Assembly (NCBI GenBank): GCA_964354155.1
Contig: CAYGYG010000012.1
Location: 1 to 64,000 of the forward strand
Reading direction: 5' to 3'
Origin: CAYGYG01 sp964354155
Lineage (GTDB): Bacteria; Hydrothermota; Tepidihabitantia; SM23-42; CAYGYG01
Length of the DNA stretch: 64,000 nucleotides
In this document: positions 34,712-43,012 of the stretch, piece by piece
Position numbering within the stretch: position 1 is the first letter of the stretch
Layout: each line of letters starts with the position of its first letter
Notes under the pieces: model-generated
Told to the model about the DNA's origin: nothing
What the model saw: only the letters and a program-made list of their open reading frames with translations
Databases searched by the model: none
Position numbers and translations under genes: made by a program

Positions 34712-34955
34712 AGATGGGCGACTTTCTTACCTCTTTATGCCTCTACTACTCGGAGCGGAACATACTTTACATGAAGAACATGAAGAGGGTGTTATTCCTT
34801 CACTTCGTTCAGGACGGCGTCTGAATCCGCCTCAGGCGGATGAAGAATCTCACATGCTACTTTCAGAGACCCTTCGCTACACTCAGGGTGACAGACGAAG
34901 TGCTTCACGGATGTAAAGTATTTTATGCTCCCCTCAGTAACTAAATGGAGGTCTT
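34712..34955. other. Intergenic region with short repeats
   Basis: No gene is seen. TCCGCCT/AGGCGGA (34826-34840) is a tight 7-bp hairpin, and a CTACACTCAGGGTGACAG segment near 34875 looks like a common dispersed intergenic sequence. A GGAGG site (about 34947) precedes the next ATG. No clear promoter was found, so the citrate-synthase-like gene may be read through from the sucCD-like operon. Confidence 0.5.
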
Positions 34956-35735
34956 ATGACAGGCGAGACAGTTTGGAAGACTTCGATAACCAAGATTGAG
35001 CCTAACAAGATAGTGGTCCGGGGGTATCGGATTGAGGAATTGATGGGCCGGATGCCGCTGTCCGCGGTTGCTTTTCTGCTCCTGGCCGGGCGGATGCCGA
35101 ACGCCAAGGAAGCGAAACTGATTGATGCCATTCTGGTGTCATCGGTGGACCACGGTGTGACACCGCCCACGACTTTCGCCTCGAGAATGGTTGCGTCGGC
35201 CGGAGTCCCCTTGCCGACGGCGGTTGCGGCTGGAATTCTGGCGGTCGGTGACGTCCATGGCGGGGCGATTGAAAACGCGGCGCGGACGCTGCAGGAATAC
35301 GTTAAAAGAACCGCAGGCGAAAAACTGACACTAGTCCAGGCCGCTCGCATCATGGTCGATGATTTCAGAGCGCGCGGGGAATTCGTGCCCGGCTTCGGAC
35401 ATCGGCTTCACACCAAGGATCCGCGGACCCGGCGCCTATTTCAGATAGCGACCGATCTGGAGCTGGCCGGCAAGCATGTTTTGCTGGCGCTGGCAGTGGA
35501 AAAGGTCTTCGAGACTGACGGCAAACCGTTACCAATAAACGTCGACGGTGCAATTGCGGCATTGATTCTCGATCTGGGTTTTGACCCCGGCCTGGGCAAG
35601 GCGTTCTTCCTGCTCGGCCGTGTCTTCGGCCTGGTCGCTCATGTCTATGAAGAACAGACCCGGGAACGGCCGATGCGTCAGATGGCGAAAGTGGATACCG
35701 AGTACGATGGGCCGTGGGAAAGGGATCTGACTTAA
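34956..35735 (+). CDS. Short citrate-synthase-family protein, probable citryl-CoA lyase
   Basis: The 259-residue protein is a citrate synthase homologue, but far shorter than true citrate synthase (about 370-430). It keeps the catalytic landmarks: VDHGVTPP, GDVHGGAIENA, VPGFGHRLHTKDPR and NVDGAIAAL. Its closest resemblance, from memory, is to the C-terminal citryl-CoA lyase part of ATP-citrate lyase (ADHGP, GDRFGGA, MGIGHR, NVDG) and to the stand-alone citryl-CoA lyase of Hydrogenobacter, of similar size. That enzyme splits citryl-CoA into acetyl-CoA and oxaloacetate. With the SucCD-like pair upstream, this suggests two-step citrate cleavage. A lyase for another hydroxyacyl-CoA is the alternative. 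Confidence 0.78.
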   Translation: MTGETVWKTSITKIEPNKIVVRGYRIEELMGRMPLSAVAFLLLAGRMPNAKEAKLIDAILVSSVDHGVTPPTTFASRMVASAGVPLPTAVAAGILAVGDVHGGAIENAARTLQEYVKRTAGEKLTLVQAARIMVDDFRARGEFVPGFGHRLHTKDPRTRRLFQIATDLELAGKHVLLALAVEKVFETDGKPLPINVDGAIAALILDLGFDPGLGKAFFLLGRVFGLVAHVYEEQTRERPMRQMAKVDTEYDGPWERDLT

Positions 35736-35779
35736 ATCCCCCTGCATTCCCCCTTTATTAAAGGGGGACATAGGGGATT
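35735..35779. repeat. Nested palindromic repeat, copy 2 (possible terminator)
   Basis: The outer AATCCCC/GGGGATT (35735-35741 with 35773-35779) encloses CCCCCTTT/AAAGGGGG (35749-35767). Same design as 28282-28327. It begins on the last base of the stop codon of the citryl-CoA-lyase-like gene, so it could also fold at the 3' end of that mRNA. Confidence 0.8.
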
Positions 35780-35844
35780 GTGTAGTAGACTTGATCGCTC
35801 AAAATGGCGCGTGAGTGATAAAGATTCATTTAGGAAATGAATAT

Positions 35845-37092
35845 ATGAAGATTATTTCTACGATTTGTCTTTCAGTATTAATGTTTCTCGGCTGCGGCAA
35901 GAAGGAGAAACTTGAGGTCTCGTTCTGGCACGTGATGGCAGGGGCGATGGGTGATACCCTTGACCGGATGATTGATGAATACAATCAAACCCATCCCGAG
36001 GGTGTGGTGAAGCCCGTGAATATGGGTTCTTACGATGCCTTGGTTCAAAAACTGATGGGGGCGGTCGCCGCCGGAAAGCCGCCGGTCATCTCACAGATGT
36101 ACGAATCCTGGACCGACCAGTTCCTGCAAGCCGGGCAGTTGGTGCCGATCGCCGCCTTCGCCAACAATGATACATCGTTCGCGCCGGAAAAGCTGTTCCG
36201 AATCTTCCTTGAAGACAATACCTATGATTCGGTGCTGGTAACACTACCCTTTAACAAGAGCGTGCCGGTGTTCTACTACAACACCGACATGTTTGAAGCG
36301 GCGGGCATCAGCCAATTCCCCAAAACGTGGCCTGAGTTTGAACAGGTGTGCCGCAAGCTGAGCCAGGATGGAAACCGTGACGGGACCCCGGACGTGTGGG
36401 CAACCTCGTGGGCCATAGATGTCTGGTACTTCTCTACGATGCTGTATCAGAGCGGCGGCCGGTTGTTTGACGAGTCGAACCGGCAAGTGATATTCAACAG
36501 TGCAGAAGGGGCCGCAGTCCTGGCGTATACCGTGGGCCTGGTCAAGAGCAAATTGCTCTACATCGTGCCCGGGTTTCAACGGCAGGATGAGTTTCTGAGC
36601 GGTCGTATCGCGATGATGCCGGGTTCGGTCAGCTCCCTGTCGTTCCTGCGGGACCGCGTCACTTTCCGGATGGGCATCGCGCCGATGCCGATCTGGAATA
36701 AGAAGGCGACGGTCATCGCCGGCACCAACATCGGCATCTTCTCAAAGTCAACTCCGGAACAGCAAAAGGCCGCCTGGGGATTCATCAAGTGGCTGATCAG
36801 CCCCGGGAACCAGGTACGGTGGACCATCGCCAGCGGCTATCTGCCGTTGCATTACGACCTTCTTGAAGAACCGGCAATGCTGAAGTTTCTGGAGGCCACT
36901 CCCGGCTACCGCGCCGTCATTGACGAACTGAATTTCGCCCGGACCGAACCCAGGAATAGGGAGTGGTTTGCCGGGCGGACCTACCTGGGCGAAGCCATTG
37001 AAGCGGCCGTTCGCGGAAAGTATTCACCAAAAGAGGCGTTGGATATCGCGGCCGAGAAGACGAACAAAGAGATAGCAAGAGAGAAGCAGTGA
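35845..37092 (+). CDS. Extracellular solute-binding lipoprotein (UgpB-like, ABC family 1)
   Basis: A 415-residue protein with a lipoprotein signal (about 1-18, ending FLGC), then the family-1 solute-binding fold: VSFWHVMAGAMGD at the start of lobe 1, a DGNRDGTPD loop, AAWGFIKWLISPGNQ near the end. This family delivers sugars or glycerol-3-phosphate to ABC importers. No permease or ATPase gene is nearby, so it is an orphan here. The upstream in-frame codons (from 35815) lack a signal-like character, so the ATG at 35845 is preferred; AGGAAATG lies upstream. It is followed 56 nt later by a DedA-family gene. Confidence 0.88.
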   Translation: MKIISTICLSVLMFLGCGKKEKLEVSFWHVMAGAMGDTLDRMIDEYNQTHPEGVVKPVNMGSYDALVQKLMGAVAAGKPPVISQMYESWTDQFLQAGQLVPIAAFANNDTSFAPEKLFRIFLEDNTYDSVLVTLPFNKSVPVFYYNTDMFEAAGISQFPKTWPEFEQVCRKLSQDGNRDGTPDVWATSWAIDVWYFSTMLYQSGGRLFDESNRQVIFNSAEGAAVLAYTVGLVKSKLLYIVPGFQRQDEFLSGRIAMMPGSVSSLSFLRDRVTFRMGIAPMPIWNKKATVIAGTNIGIFSKSTPEQQKAAWGFIKWLISPGNQVRWTIASGYLPLHYDLLEEPAMLKFLEATPGYRAVIDELNFARTEPRNREWFAGRTYLGEAIEAAVRGKYSPKEALDIAAEKTNKEIAREKQ

Positions 37093-37148
37093 ATCGTAAG
37101 ATAGTGAGTGGTTTGACAGGCGAAGAGCTTGGAGATTGAGAGGTCAAT

Positions 37149-37781
37149 ATGGGTATCGTCGAGTTTATAACTGATTTGATCATCAGCTGGATCCGAAGTT
37201 CGGGCTATATCGGTGTCTGCCTGACGATGGCGATCGAGAGCGCTTGCATCCCTTTTCCCAGTGAGATAATAATGCCATTTGCCGGGTTCATCGTGTCCGA
37301 GGGTAAGATGACCTTGTGGGGTATAACCTTGGCCGGCGCGCTGGGCAACCTGCTGGGGTCCCTTGTTGCGTACGCGGCCGGTGTGCTGGGCGGCCGGCCT
37401 CTTCTGGAAAGGTATGGCCGGTATCTGCTCATCAGCCAGAAGAAACTGAAGCTGGCCGATGATTGGTTTGCCCGGTATGGGGATAAGGCCGTTTTCTTCA
37501 GCCGGATGATGCCCATTATCAGGACGTTCATCTCGCTGCCGGCGGGAATAGCACGGATGCACATTGGGAAGTTCATCGTCTACACTTTTGTCGGGGCGGT
37601 GCCCTGGTGTTTGCTTTTGGGCTGGCTGGGTGTTCTTCTCGGACCGCGCTGGGACATATTGAGGAAGTATTTCCATATTCTTGACGCCGTAGTAATCGCC
37701 GCCGCTGCGGGGCTGATTGTCTACCTCGTGATCAGGGCCCGAAGAAGAAGAACCGAAAAAGCGGCGACGGTCGGGCGTTGA
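37149..37781 (+). CDS. DedA/VTT-family membrane protein
   Basis: The 210-residue integral membrane protein has the DedA signature: 'ESACIPFPSEIIMPFAG', G-N-L-x-G-S near 68, then FFSRMMPIIRTFISLPAGIARM and a C-terminal TM helix followed by a basic tail. DedA/VTT proteins sit in the inner membrane; members have been linked to lipid-carrier recycling and membrane potential maintenance. The second acidic and arginine positions (E30, R118-R122 region) are kept. Which lipid is handled here cannot be told. Confidence 0.92.
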   Translation: MGIVEFITDLIISWIRSSGYIGVCLTMAIESACIPFPSEIIMPFAGFIVSEGKMTLWGITLAGALGNLLGSLVAYAAGVLGGRPLLERYGRYLLISQKKLKLADDWFARYGDKAVFFSRMMPIIRTFISLPAGIARMHIGKFIVYTFVGAVPWCLLLGWLGVLLGPRWDILRKYFHILDAVVIAAAAGLIVYLVIRARRRRTEKAATVGR

Positions 37782-37821
37782 AGGAGACCGGTCGATAGAT
37801 TTCGAACGACAAGGAGACAGA

Positions 37822-38496
37822 ATGAAGAGATCGTTAATTGCAGCGCTATGCGGTTTGGCAGTTATGGTTCCACTACTATTAAGCGCGGCGACATTTGCCC
37901 AGCTGAAGGGCAAGTGGCGGGCACCGACCGAAGAAGGCGTGGCGTTGCTGGAATTTCGCTCCGCAAACCGGTTGGTTTACGATGAAGAAGAGGTTGGCTA
38001 TGCCCTGGTCAAGGGAGCGATCCGGGTCGAAGGCGACTTTGGCCCGGTTGACTACCCCTACACGCTGGCCCAGGGCGTCCTGTCGATAACTTTCCCCGAA
38101 GGGTACACGCTGAAGTTCAAAAGAGTCACCGCGGCTTCGGCCGGCAAGAGCGGCGGAACCAAGACGGCATTGGCGCAGCATTTTGCCGGAACGTGGAAGA
38201 ACTACACCAAGAATACTGAGACGATGGTTGTCCTTGGTGCGGACGGTGCTTTCTATGAGCGATACACCGGCAGTTACAGCGGTGGCGAGTACAGCAGCGA
38301 CTGGGGTGCCGCCAGCGAGACCCAGGGGCGCGGCCGCTGGTCGGCACAAGGCAACAAATCGAGTGGTGTCATCACCATCACTTATGCGGATGGGAGTTCG
38401 AATCGTGTTGAATACCGGGTCCACGTGGAGAATGGTCAGACCTACTGGAGTGAATACTATTTCAACGGCGACTTGTACGGCAAGGTGAATGAATAG
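37822..38496 (+). CDS. Secreted protein of unknown function
   Basis: I do not recognise this 224-residue protein. It has a signal peptide (1-23), then two beta-rich parts: about 24-95, and about 113-224 with an FAGTWKNY opening, a Gly/Ser-rich SGSYSGGEYSS-like loop and a closing YYFNGDLYG. The openings 'FAQLKGKWRAP' and 'FAGTWKNY' suggest two lipocalin-like barrel repeats, as in many small bacterial secreted proteins. AAGGAGACAG precedes the ATG, and it follows the dedA-like gene by 40 nt. Confidence 0.7.
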   Translation: MKRSLIAALCGLAVMVPLLLSAATFAQLKGKWRAPTEEGVALLEFRSANRLVYDEEEVGYALVKGAIRVEGDFGPVDYPYTLAQGVLSITFPEGYTLKFKRVTAASAGKSGGTKTALAQHFAGTWKNYTKNTETMVVLGADGAFYERYTGSYSGGEYSSDWGAASETQGRGRWSAQGNKSSGVITITYADGSSNRVEYRVHVENGQTYWSEYYFNGDLYGKVNE

Positions 38497-38520
38497 ACGG
38501 TCCTGGTTACGGAGGATTCT

Positions 38521-38655
38521 GTGTCGAAGCCAATATCGAGTGTTTCTCGCATAATCGTTGTCGTCTTGGCGATTGCGGCCGCCGGCCTTCCGGGCCGGGC
38601 CGAGACCGACGGCGACAGCGTGCCCGAGTATCTTCACGACCGCGGCCGGGGGTGA
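38521..38655 (+). CDS. Small 44-residue ORF with signal-like N-terminus, upstream of the radical SAM gene
   Basis: A GTG start lies 4 nt after a strong GGAGGA (38511-38516). The 44 residues comprise a basic start, a hydrophobic stretch (about 10-22), a possible cleavage site after GRA, and a short acidic tail (TDGDSVPEYLHD). It ends 1 nt before the ATG of the radical SAM gene, so it is likely translated and coupled to it. It could be a precursor peptide for that enzyme. Alternatively it is the cut-off beginning of a larger secreted calcium-repeat protein, as the DGDSVPEYLHD stretch resembles a thrombospondin type 3 repeat. No cysteine is present. Confidence 0.45.
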   Translation: MSKPISSVSRIIVVVLAIAAAGLPGRAETDGDSVPEYLHDRGRG

Positions 38656-38656
38656 T

Positions 38657-39556
38657 ATGCTGACCGGCATCCATTTTCTCCTGACATATAAATGCGACCT
38701 GGAGTGCGACCACTGCTTCGTATACAGTGGTCCACGCGCAAAGGGAACTTTCACGCTGACCCAGGTGAGACAGGCCTTAGGCGAGATAGCTAAGATTGGA
38801 ACCGTGGAATGGGTGTATTTCGAAGGTGGTGAACCATTTCTGTTTTACCCGTTGATGCTTGAAGGCATCAAACTTGCCGGTGGCAGAGGATTCAAAACCG
38901 GCGTGGTAACCAATGCCTATTGGGCGACATCCATTGAGGATGCAGAACTCTGGCTCAAACCATTGCTTGATCTGAAGGTCGCGGACGTCAGCATAAGTGA
39001 CGACGCTTTTCACTACGAAGATACGAAAGAGAGTCCTGCGCAAGTTGCATTGGAGGCAGCGAAGCGACTGGGGATGCCCGCTGGGTCGATCTGTATTGAC
39101 AAGCCCACGATTGAAGTGAGCGCGGACCGAGCGCAGACCAAAGGAAACCCAGTTGTCAAAGGGGGTGCGAAGTTCAGGGGGAGAGCGGTAGAGAAGTTGA
39201 CCGAACGGCTTCCACGCCGGCCGTGGGAGGAATTCGTGGAATGCCCTTACGAGGATCTCGTAAATCCGAAGAGGGTGCATCTTGACCACTATGGCAACAT
39301 TCACCTCTGTCAGGGGGTAAGCATGGGCAATATGTGGGAGGCCCCGCTTTCAGAAATAGTCAAGAACTATGATGCTGAGTCACACCCGATCTGTAAGCCA
39401 TTGGCCGAAGGGGGGCCAGCGCTTTTGGTCAAGGAGTATCAGGTCAAACATGATGACAAGTACATTGACGCCTGCCATCTATGCTACATTGCGCGGCTGG
39501 CATTATTGGACGAATTCCCGCAGTATCTGGCGCCGAGATCGGTGTATGGGCTTTAG
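38657..39556 (+). CDS. Radical SAM protein with SPASM-like C-terminal cysteines
   Basis: The 299-residue protein has the radical SAM cluster motif C-x3-C-x2-C (Cys13, Cys17, Cys20) in YKCDLECDHC, followed by the GGEP motif (FEGGEPFLF) of the partial TIM barrel. The C-terminal third has extra cysteines (VECPYE, HLCQG, DACHLCY) and the 'HLDHYGNIHLCQG' segment typical of SPASM/twitch auxiliary iron-sulfur regions. Such enzymes often modify peptides or proteins. The substrate is unknown; the small ORF ending 1 nt upstream and the DUF5661-like protein 60 nt downstream are candidates for partners. The ATG at 38657 is chosen because the motif then sits at the usual distance from the N-terminus. Confidence 0.87.
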   Translation: MLTGIHFLLTYKCDLECDHCFVYSGPRAKGTFTLTQVRQALGEIAKIGTVEWVYFEGGEPFLFYPLMLEGIKLAGGRGFKTGVVTNAYWATSIEDAELWLKPLLDLKVADVSISDDAFHYEDTKESPAQVALEAAKRLGMPAGSICIDKPTIEVSADRAQTKGNPVVKGGAKFRGRAVEKLTERLPRRPWEEFVECPYEDLVNPKRVHLDHYGNIHLCQGVSMGNMWEAPLSEIVKNYDAESHPICKPLAEGGPALLVKEYQVKHDDKYIDACHLCYIARLALLDEFPQYLAPRSVYGL

Positions 39557-39616
39557 GCGCAATCTGCGGTTGCGGTGAGAAAGAGACCCATCGCTGAGTT
39601 CAAGAAAGGAGCAGTA

Positions 39617-39886
39617 ATGAGTAAGATGTCTTTTACCGAAGTCGAGGCGAAACAGATCGGCGACAAACTGGGCATCAAGTGGGACAAATTCGACGTCGAT
39701 CAGTTTCGGCGGGGCATGGATGTGGAACTTGAGCACGGGACGCGGGATCCGTCAACGAACGTAACTGATGATGACCCAATCATTACCGGGAAGATAGCGT
39801 TGGCACACCTTAATGAGTTTCCGGACTACTACGACCGGCTCGAGGAACTGGAGGAGGAGGCGGAAGCATTCTTCGGGAAGGATTGA
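39617..39886 (+). CDS. Small DUF5661-like protein
   Basis: An 89-residue acidic protein with the motifs EAKQIGDKLGI, QFRRGMDVELEHG and IALAHLNEFPDYYDRL, which I associate with DUF5661, a small family found in bacteria and phages. It has no signal peptide or membrane segment, so it is cytoplasmic. Function unknown. A good AAAGGAG site lies 7 nt before the ATG. It is the last gene before a convergent operon. Confidence 0.75.
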   Translation: MSKMSFTEVEAKQIGDKLGIKWDKFDVDQFRRGMDVELEHGTRDPSTNVTDDDPIITGKIALAHLNEFPDYYDRLEELEEEAEAFFGKD

Positions 39887-39949
39887 CCGGCAAGTCGATA
39901 ACGACCTCATGCTGGAATAGTCTTATCGTTCTCAAGCTCCCGCGGCCGA

Positions 39950-41194
39950 CTATTCGTATCTCAGGGCTTCAATCGGGTTGAGCCGGGCCGCTTTGCGGGC
40001 CGGGTAGATGCCGAAGAATATTCCTACCGAAGCCGAAAAGCCAAAACCAAGCGCGACGGTCCAGACGGCGACCGCCGCGTCGAGTGGTGTCGCCACGGAA
40101 ACCAGAAAGGCAAGAAAGATGCCGCCGATGATACCGATGGCGCCTCCGGCCAGGGCTAAGGTAACCGATTCGATCAAGAACTGCATCAGTATGTCACGGT
40201 TGCTGGCGCCGACCGCTTTGCGGATACCGATTTCGCGCGTCCGTTCGGCAACCGACACGAGCATGATATTCATAATCCCGACGCCGCCGACGACTAGCGA
40301 CATTGCCGCAATTGCGACAATCGCAATGAACCCCACCTGGGTGATATTCTTATAGATCGACAGCAGCATATCCTGGGTGTTGATGCCGAAATCATCCGGT
40401 TTGTCCATGGTCAAGCCCCTGCGGCGGCGCAGTAGTTCGCGGATCTCATCGACCGCCTTCTCAACCTGGTCGGCGCGCTTGGGTACGATCGCGAACATGA
40501 GGGCACGAAAGGCGCCCATCATGCCTTCGGGCTTGGGAAATATTTTGTCAACGATGGTTATCGGAATCACGATTATCGCATCCATCGACTGACCGAGCAT
40601 CGAGCCTTTTTTGTCAAGCACCCCGACGATCTTGAGCGATTTACCGCGGACCGTAATGTTCTTGCCAATGGGTGATTCGTTTGGAAACAGATTCTCAACC
40701 ACATAGTCACCGATGACGCAGATCATACGTCGGTGCAGAACGTCGTCGTCGTTCATGGGACGCCCGATGGTTACACTGTATGTATAGGCCTCGAGAAATT
40801 CGGGCGTCGATCCGTTGAACTCGACGTCGTTGACTTTGTTATCGCGGTAGTAGATCCAGGGTACCCGGAGGTTGCCGACCACGGGAGCCACCTTGGCTAC
40901 CGAGGGCAGTTTCTTCATGGCCTCGCCGTCGGCCATCGCGAAATCCTTTCGGCGATTGACTTCGTCGAAATCCATGTGCCCGGTTTGCCAGGTGAATTTC
41001 ATCACGTTGATCGTATTCGAGCCCAGCGATTTTATCTGCGATGCGACCGAACGATTGAGTCCTTCGATCAGGGAGAGGATTGCGATGACGGTCGAGACGC
41101 CGATTATTATGCCCAAGGCGGTAAGGAAGGAGCGTAGCTTGTGTGTCGCAAAAGTCTGGAACGCCAGACGCAGAGGTTCGGTTATCTTATGCAT
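39950..41194 (-). CDS. MacB-type ABC permease (FtsX family)
   Basis: The 414-residue protein has one N-terminal TM helix (about 18-42), a large periplasmic MacB_PCD-like domain (about 45-260) and three C-terminal TM helices within the FtsX core (about 285-405, including GIMNIMLVSVAERTREIGIRKA). It lacks a fused ATPase, which is encoded by the gene overlapping its start by 8 nt. In MacAB-TolC systems the permease moves substrate in the periplasm by a piston-like motion rather than across the inner membrane. Last gene of a four-gene operon. Confidence 0.93.
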   Translation of the reverse strand: MHKITEPLRLAFQTFATHKLRSFLTALGIIIGVSTVIAILSLIEGLNRSVASQIKSLGSNTINVMKFTWQTGHMDFDEVNRRKDFAMADGEAMKKLPSVAKVAPVVGNLRVPWIYYRDNKVNDVEFNGSTPEFLEAYTYSVTIGRPMNDDDVLHRRMICVIGDYVVENLFPNESPIGKNITVRGKSLKIVGVLDKKGSMLGQSMDAIIVIPITIVDKIFPKPEGMMGAFRALMFAIVPKRADQVEKAVDEIRELLRRRRGLTMDKPDDFGINTQDMLLSIYKNITQVGFIAIVAIAAMSLVVGGVGIMNIMLVSVAERTREIGIRKAVGASNRDILMQFLIESVTLALAGGAIGIIGGIFLAFLVSVATPLDAAVAVWTVALGFGFSASVGIFFGIYPARKAARLNPIEALRYE

Positions 41195-41864
41195 TTGCCA
41201 CCCGGCCGTCCTTCACCGAAATAATGCGCTGGGCATGGTCAGCCACGCTTCGGTCGTGAGAGACCAGCACAATCGTATTCTGCTCCCGGGCCAGCTGGTC
41301 GAAGATCGCCATGATCTCGCCACCGGTTTTGGAATCAAGATTACCGGTGGGTTCATCGGCAAAGACGATCGAAGGATCATTGATCAGTGCCCGCGCGATG
41401 GCCACCCGTTGGCACTCGCCGCCGGAGAGCTCGCTGGGGCGATGATCCATGCGATCGCCGAGACCGACCTTGTCCAGCATCGCCCGCACCTGGCCCCGGT
41501 GCAGGCCGTGCGGTTTCTGGCTGTAGAAGAGGGGCAGCTCGACGTTCTCGGCCGCACTCAGGCGGGGCAGGAGGTTGAAACTCTGAAAGACAAAACCGAT
41601 CTTCTCATTGCGGATATTGGCCAGCTGCTCGTCGGTGAGGTTGGCGATGAGCCGGTCCTCGAGGTAATATTGACCGCTGGTCGGTGCGTCGAGACATCCG
41701 AGGATATGCATCAGCGTCGATTTACCCGAACCGGAGGGCCCCATGATGCAGAGATATTCGCCCTTCTTGATCTCGATGTCGACGCCGCGCAGGGCGTTCA
41801 CCGTCGTCTTGCCCAGGCTGAATTCCTTGTGCAGGTCGAGGCCTTTGATGAGCAGGGCAGGCAT
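41187..41864 (-). CDS. MacB/LolD-type ABC ATPase
   Basis: The 225-residue ATPase has Walker A GPSGSGKST, Q-loop (FVFQSFNLLP), signature LSGGECQRVAIARAL, Walker B IVFADEPTGNLD and the switch His (VLVSHD). The 'QSFNLLPRLSAAENVELPL' segment is typical of the LolD/MacB group. It powers the adjacent permease. It starts 2 nt after the adaptor gene and its end overlaps the permease start by 8 nt, so the three are translated together. Confidence 0.95.
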   Translation of the reverse strand: MPALLIKGLDLHKEFSLGKTTVNALRGVDIEIKKGEYLCIMGPSGSGKSTLMHILGCLDAPTSGQYYLEDRLIANLTDEQLANIRNEKIGFVFQSFNLLPRLSAAENVELPLFYSQKPHGLHRGQVRAMLDKVGLGDRMDHRPSELSGGECQRVAIARALINDPSIVFADEPTGNLDSKTGGEIMAIFDQLAREQNTIVLVSHDRSVADHAQRIISVKDGRVANA

Positions 41865-41866
41865 GG

Positions 41867-43012
41867 TTAGCGGACCGCGCGCCGCAGTGCGCGCATCGAA
41901 CGTGAACCGGATCGTCCCGAGGGCGCCTTTTCGGCTTCTTGCTTTGTCAGCTTCACCCGGGCACCGTCCTTGAGTTTGCTGACGATGCGGTAGGGGCCGA
42001 TGATCACTTGATCACCGGGGTTGACCCCGGTTTTGATTTCGGTTTCGGTATCGCTGGATGCACCGGTTTCGACTTCCCTGAGTACGGCCTTGCCGTTTTC
42101 GAACACGAGAACCGAATTGACCTCGCGACTTTTCAATTTCCGTTTGCCGACCGCTTGCACCGGTACTTTAAGCACGCTGTCTTTTGTCCCGGTGGTGATC
42201 TCAGCCTTGATCGTCATGCCCGGGCGCAATTCAGCCGAGAATTCACTGAGCTCCACTTCCACTTCGAAATTGATCGCCGTTTCGGTCGAAAGCATGCTGG
42301 TGATCGGCATCAGTCCGACTTCACTCACCTGGCCCGGGAAGGACGTGTCGGGCAACGCGTCGGCCGAGACCGTGGCCGTCATCCCGCTCTTGATGTTCGG
42401 GATATCGGTTTCATCGACTTTGACGATCGCGATCATCTTGGACATGTCGGCGATGGTCAGCAGAACCGTGCCCGGATTGTTCATTGTGCCAAAGAGGACG
42501 GTTTCGCCCTCTTCGATATTGAGTTTCATTACTTTGCCGGAGATCGGCGCGATGATCCGGGTTTTCTCCCAGCTGTCCTGAGCCTGGACAAACTGCGCCT
42601 TCGCGACTTCATAGTTGGTGCGGGCATTCTCGTAGTCTTCCTGGGAAATCAATTCCTTCCCGAGCAAGGACTGGGCGCGGTCAACGAGCAGCTGGGCTTG
42701 CTCGAACCTCGCTTTAGCAAGTGTCAGGTTGGCGCCGGCCTGCTGGTCATCAAGCTTGATAAGTAAGGCGCCTTTCTTGACCAGTCCGCCTTCCTTGACA
42801 TATATTCTATCGACACGGCCGATCGCCTGGGCAGAAATGTTCACTTGGGCTTTGGCCTCCAGGGTGCCGGTAGCCTCGACGGTCGAAACGATCGATCCCT
42901 TGGCTGCCTCTGAGGTCTCAACTTCGGGGCCGCCGCCGCTTGATCTCGTATTCAGCACAATGATTACACCGGCAACAACAACGATGCCGACAACAATGAG
43001 CAACTTCTTCAT
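41867..43012 (-). CDS. Periplasmic adaptor (membrane fusion) protein, MacA-like
   Basis: The 381-residue adaptor has an N-terminal membrane anchor (about 4-20), a lipoyl/beta-barrel part (GTLEAKAQVNISAQAIGRVDRIYV), a coiled-coil hairpin (about 95-145, QAQLLVDRAQSLLGKELIS), then returning barrel domains and a basic C-terminal tail (SGRSGSRSMRALRRAVR) longer than usual. Such proteins bridge the inner-membrane ABC pump to the TolC channel. The start overlaps the TolC-like stop by 4 nt. Confidence 0.93.
   Translation of the reverse strand: MKKLLIVVGIVVVAGVIIVLNTRSSGGGPEVETSEAAKGSIVSTVEATGTLEAKAQVNISAQAIGRVDRIYVKEGGLVKKGALLIKLDDQQAGANLTLAKARFEQAQLLVDRAQSLLGKELISQEDYENARTNYEVAKAQFVQAQDSWEKTRIIAPISGKVMKLNIEEGETVLFGTMNNPGTVLLTIADMSKMIAIVKVDETDIPNIKSGMTATVSADALPDTSFPGQVSEVGLMPITSMLSTETAINFEVEVELSEFSAELRPGMTIKAEITTGTKDSVLKVPVQAVGKRKLKSREVNSVLVFENGKAVLREVETGASSDTETEIKTGVNPGDQVIIGPYRIVSKLKDGARVKLTKQEAEKAPSGRSGSRSMRALRRAVR

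Noticed and set aside
34956..35735. Annotation as ordinary citrate synthase
   Set aside because: The protein is about 110-170 residues too short and resembles the lyase part of ATP-citrate lyase better.
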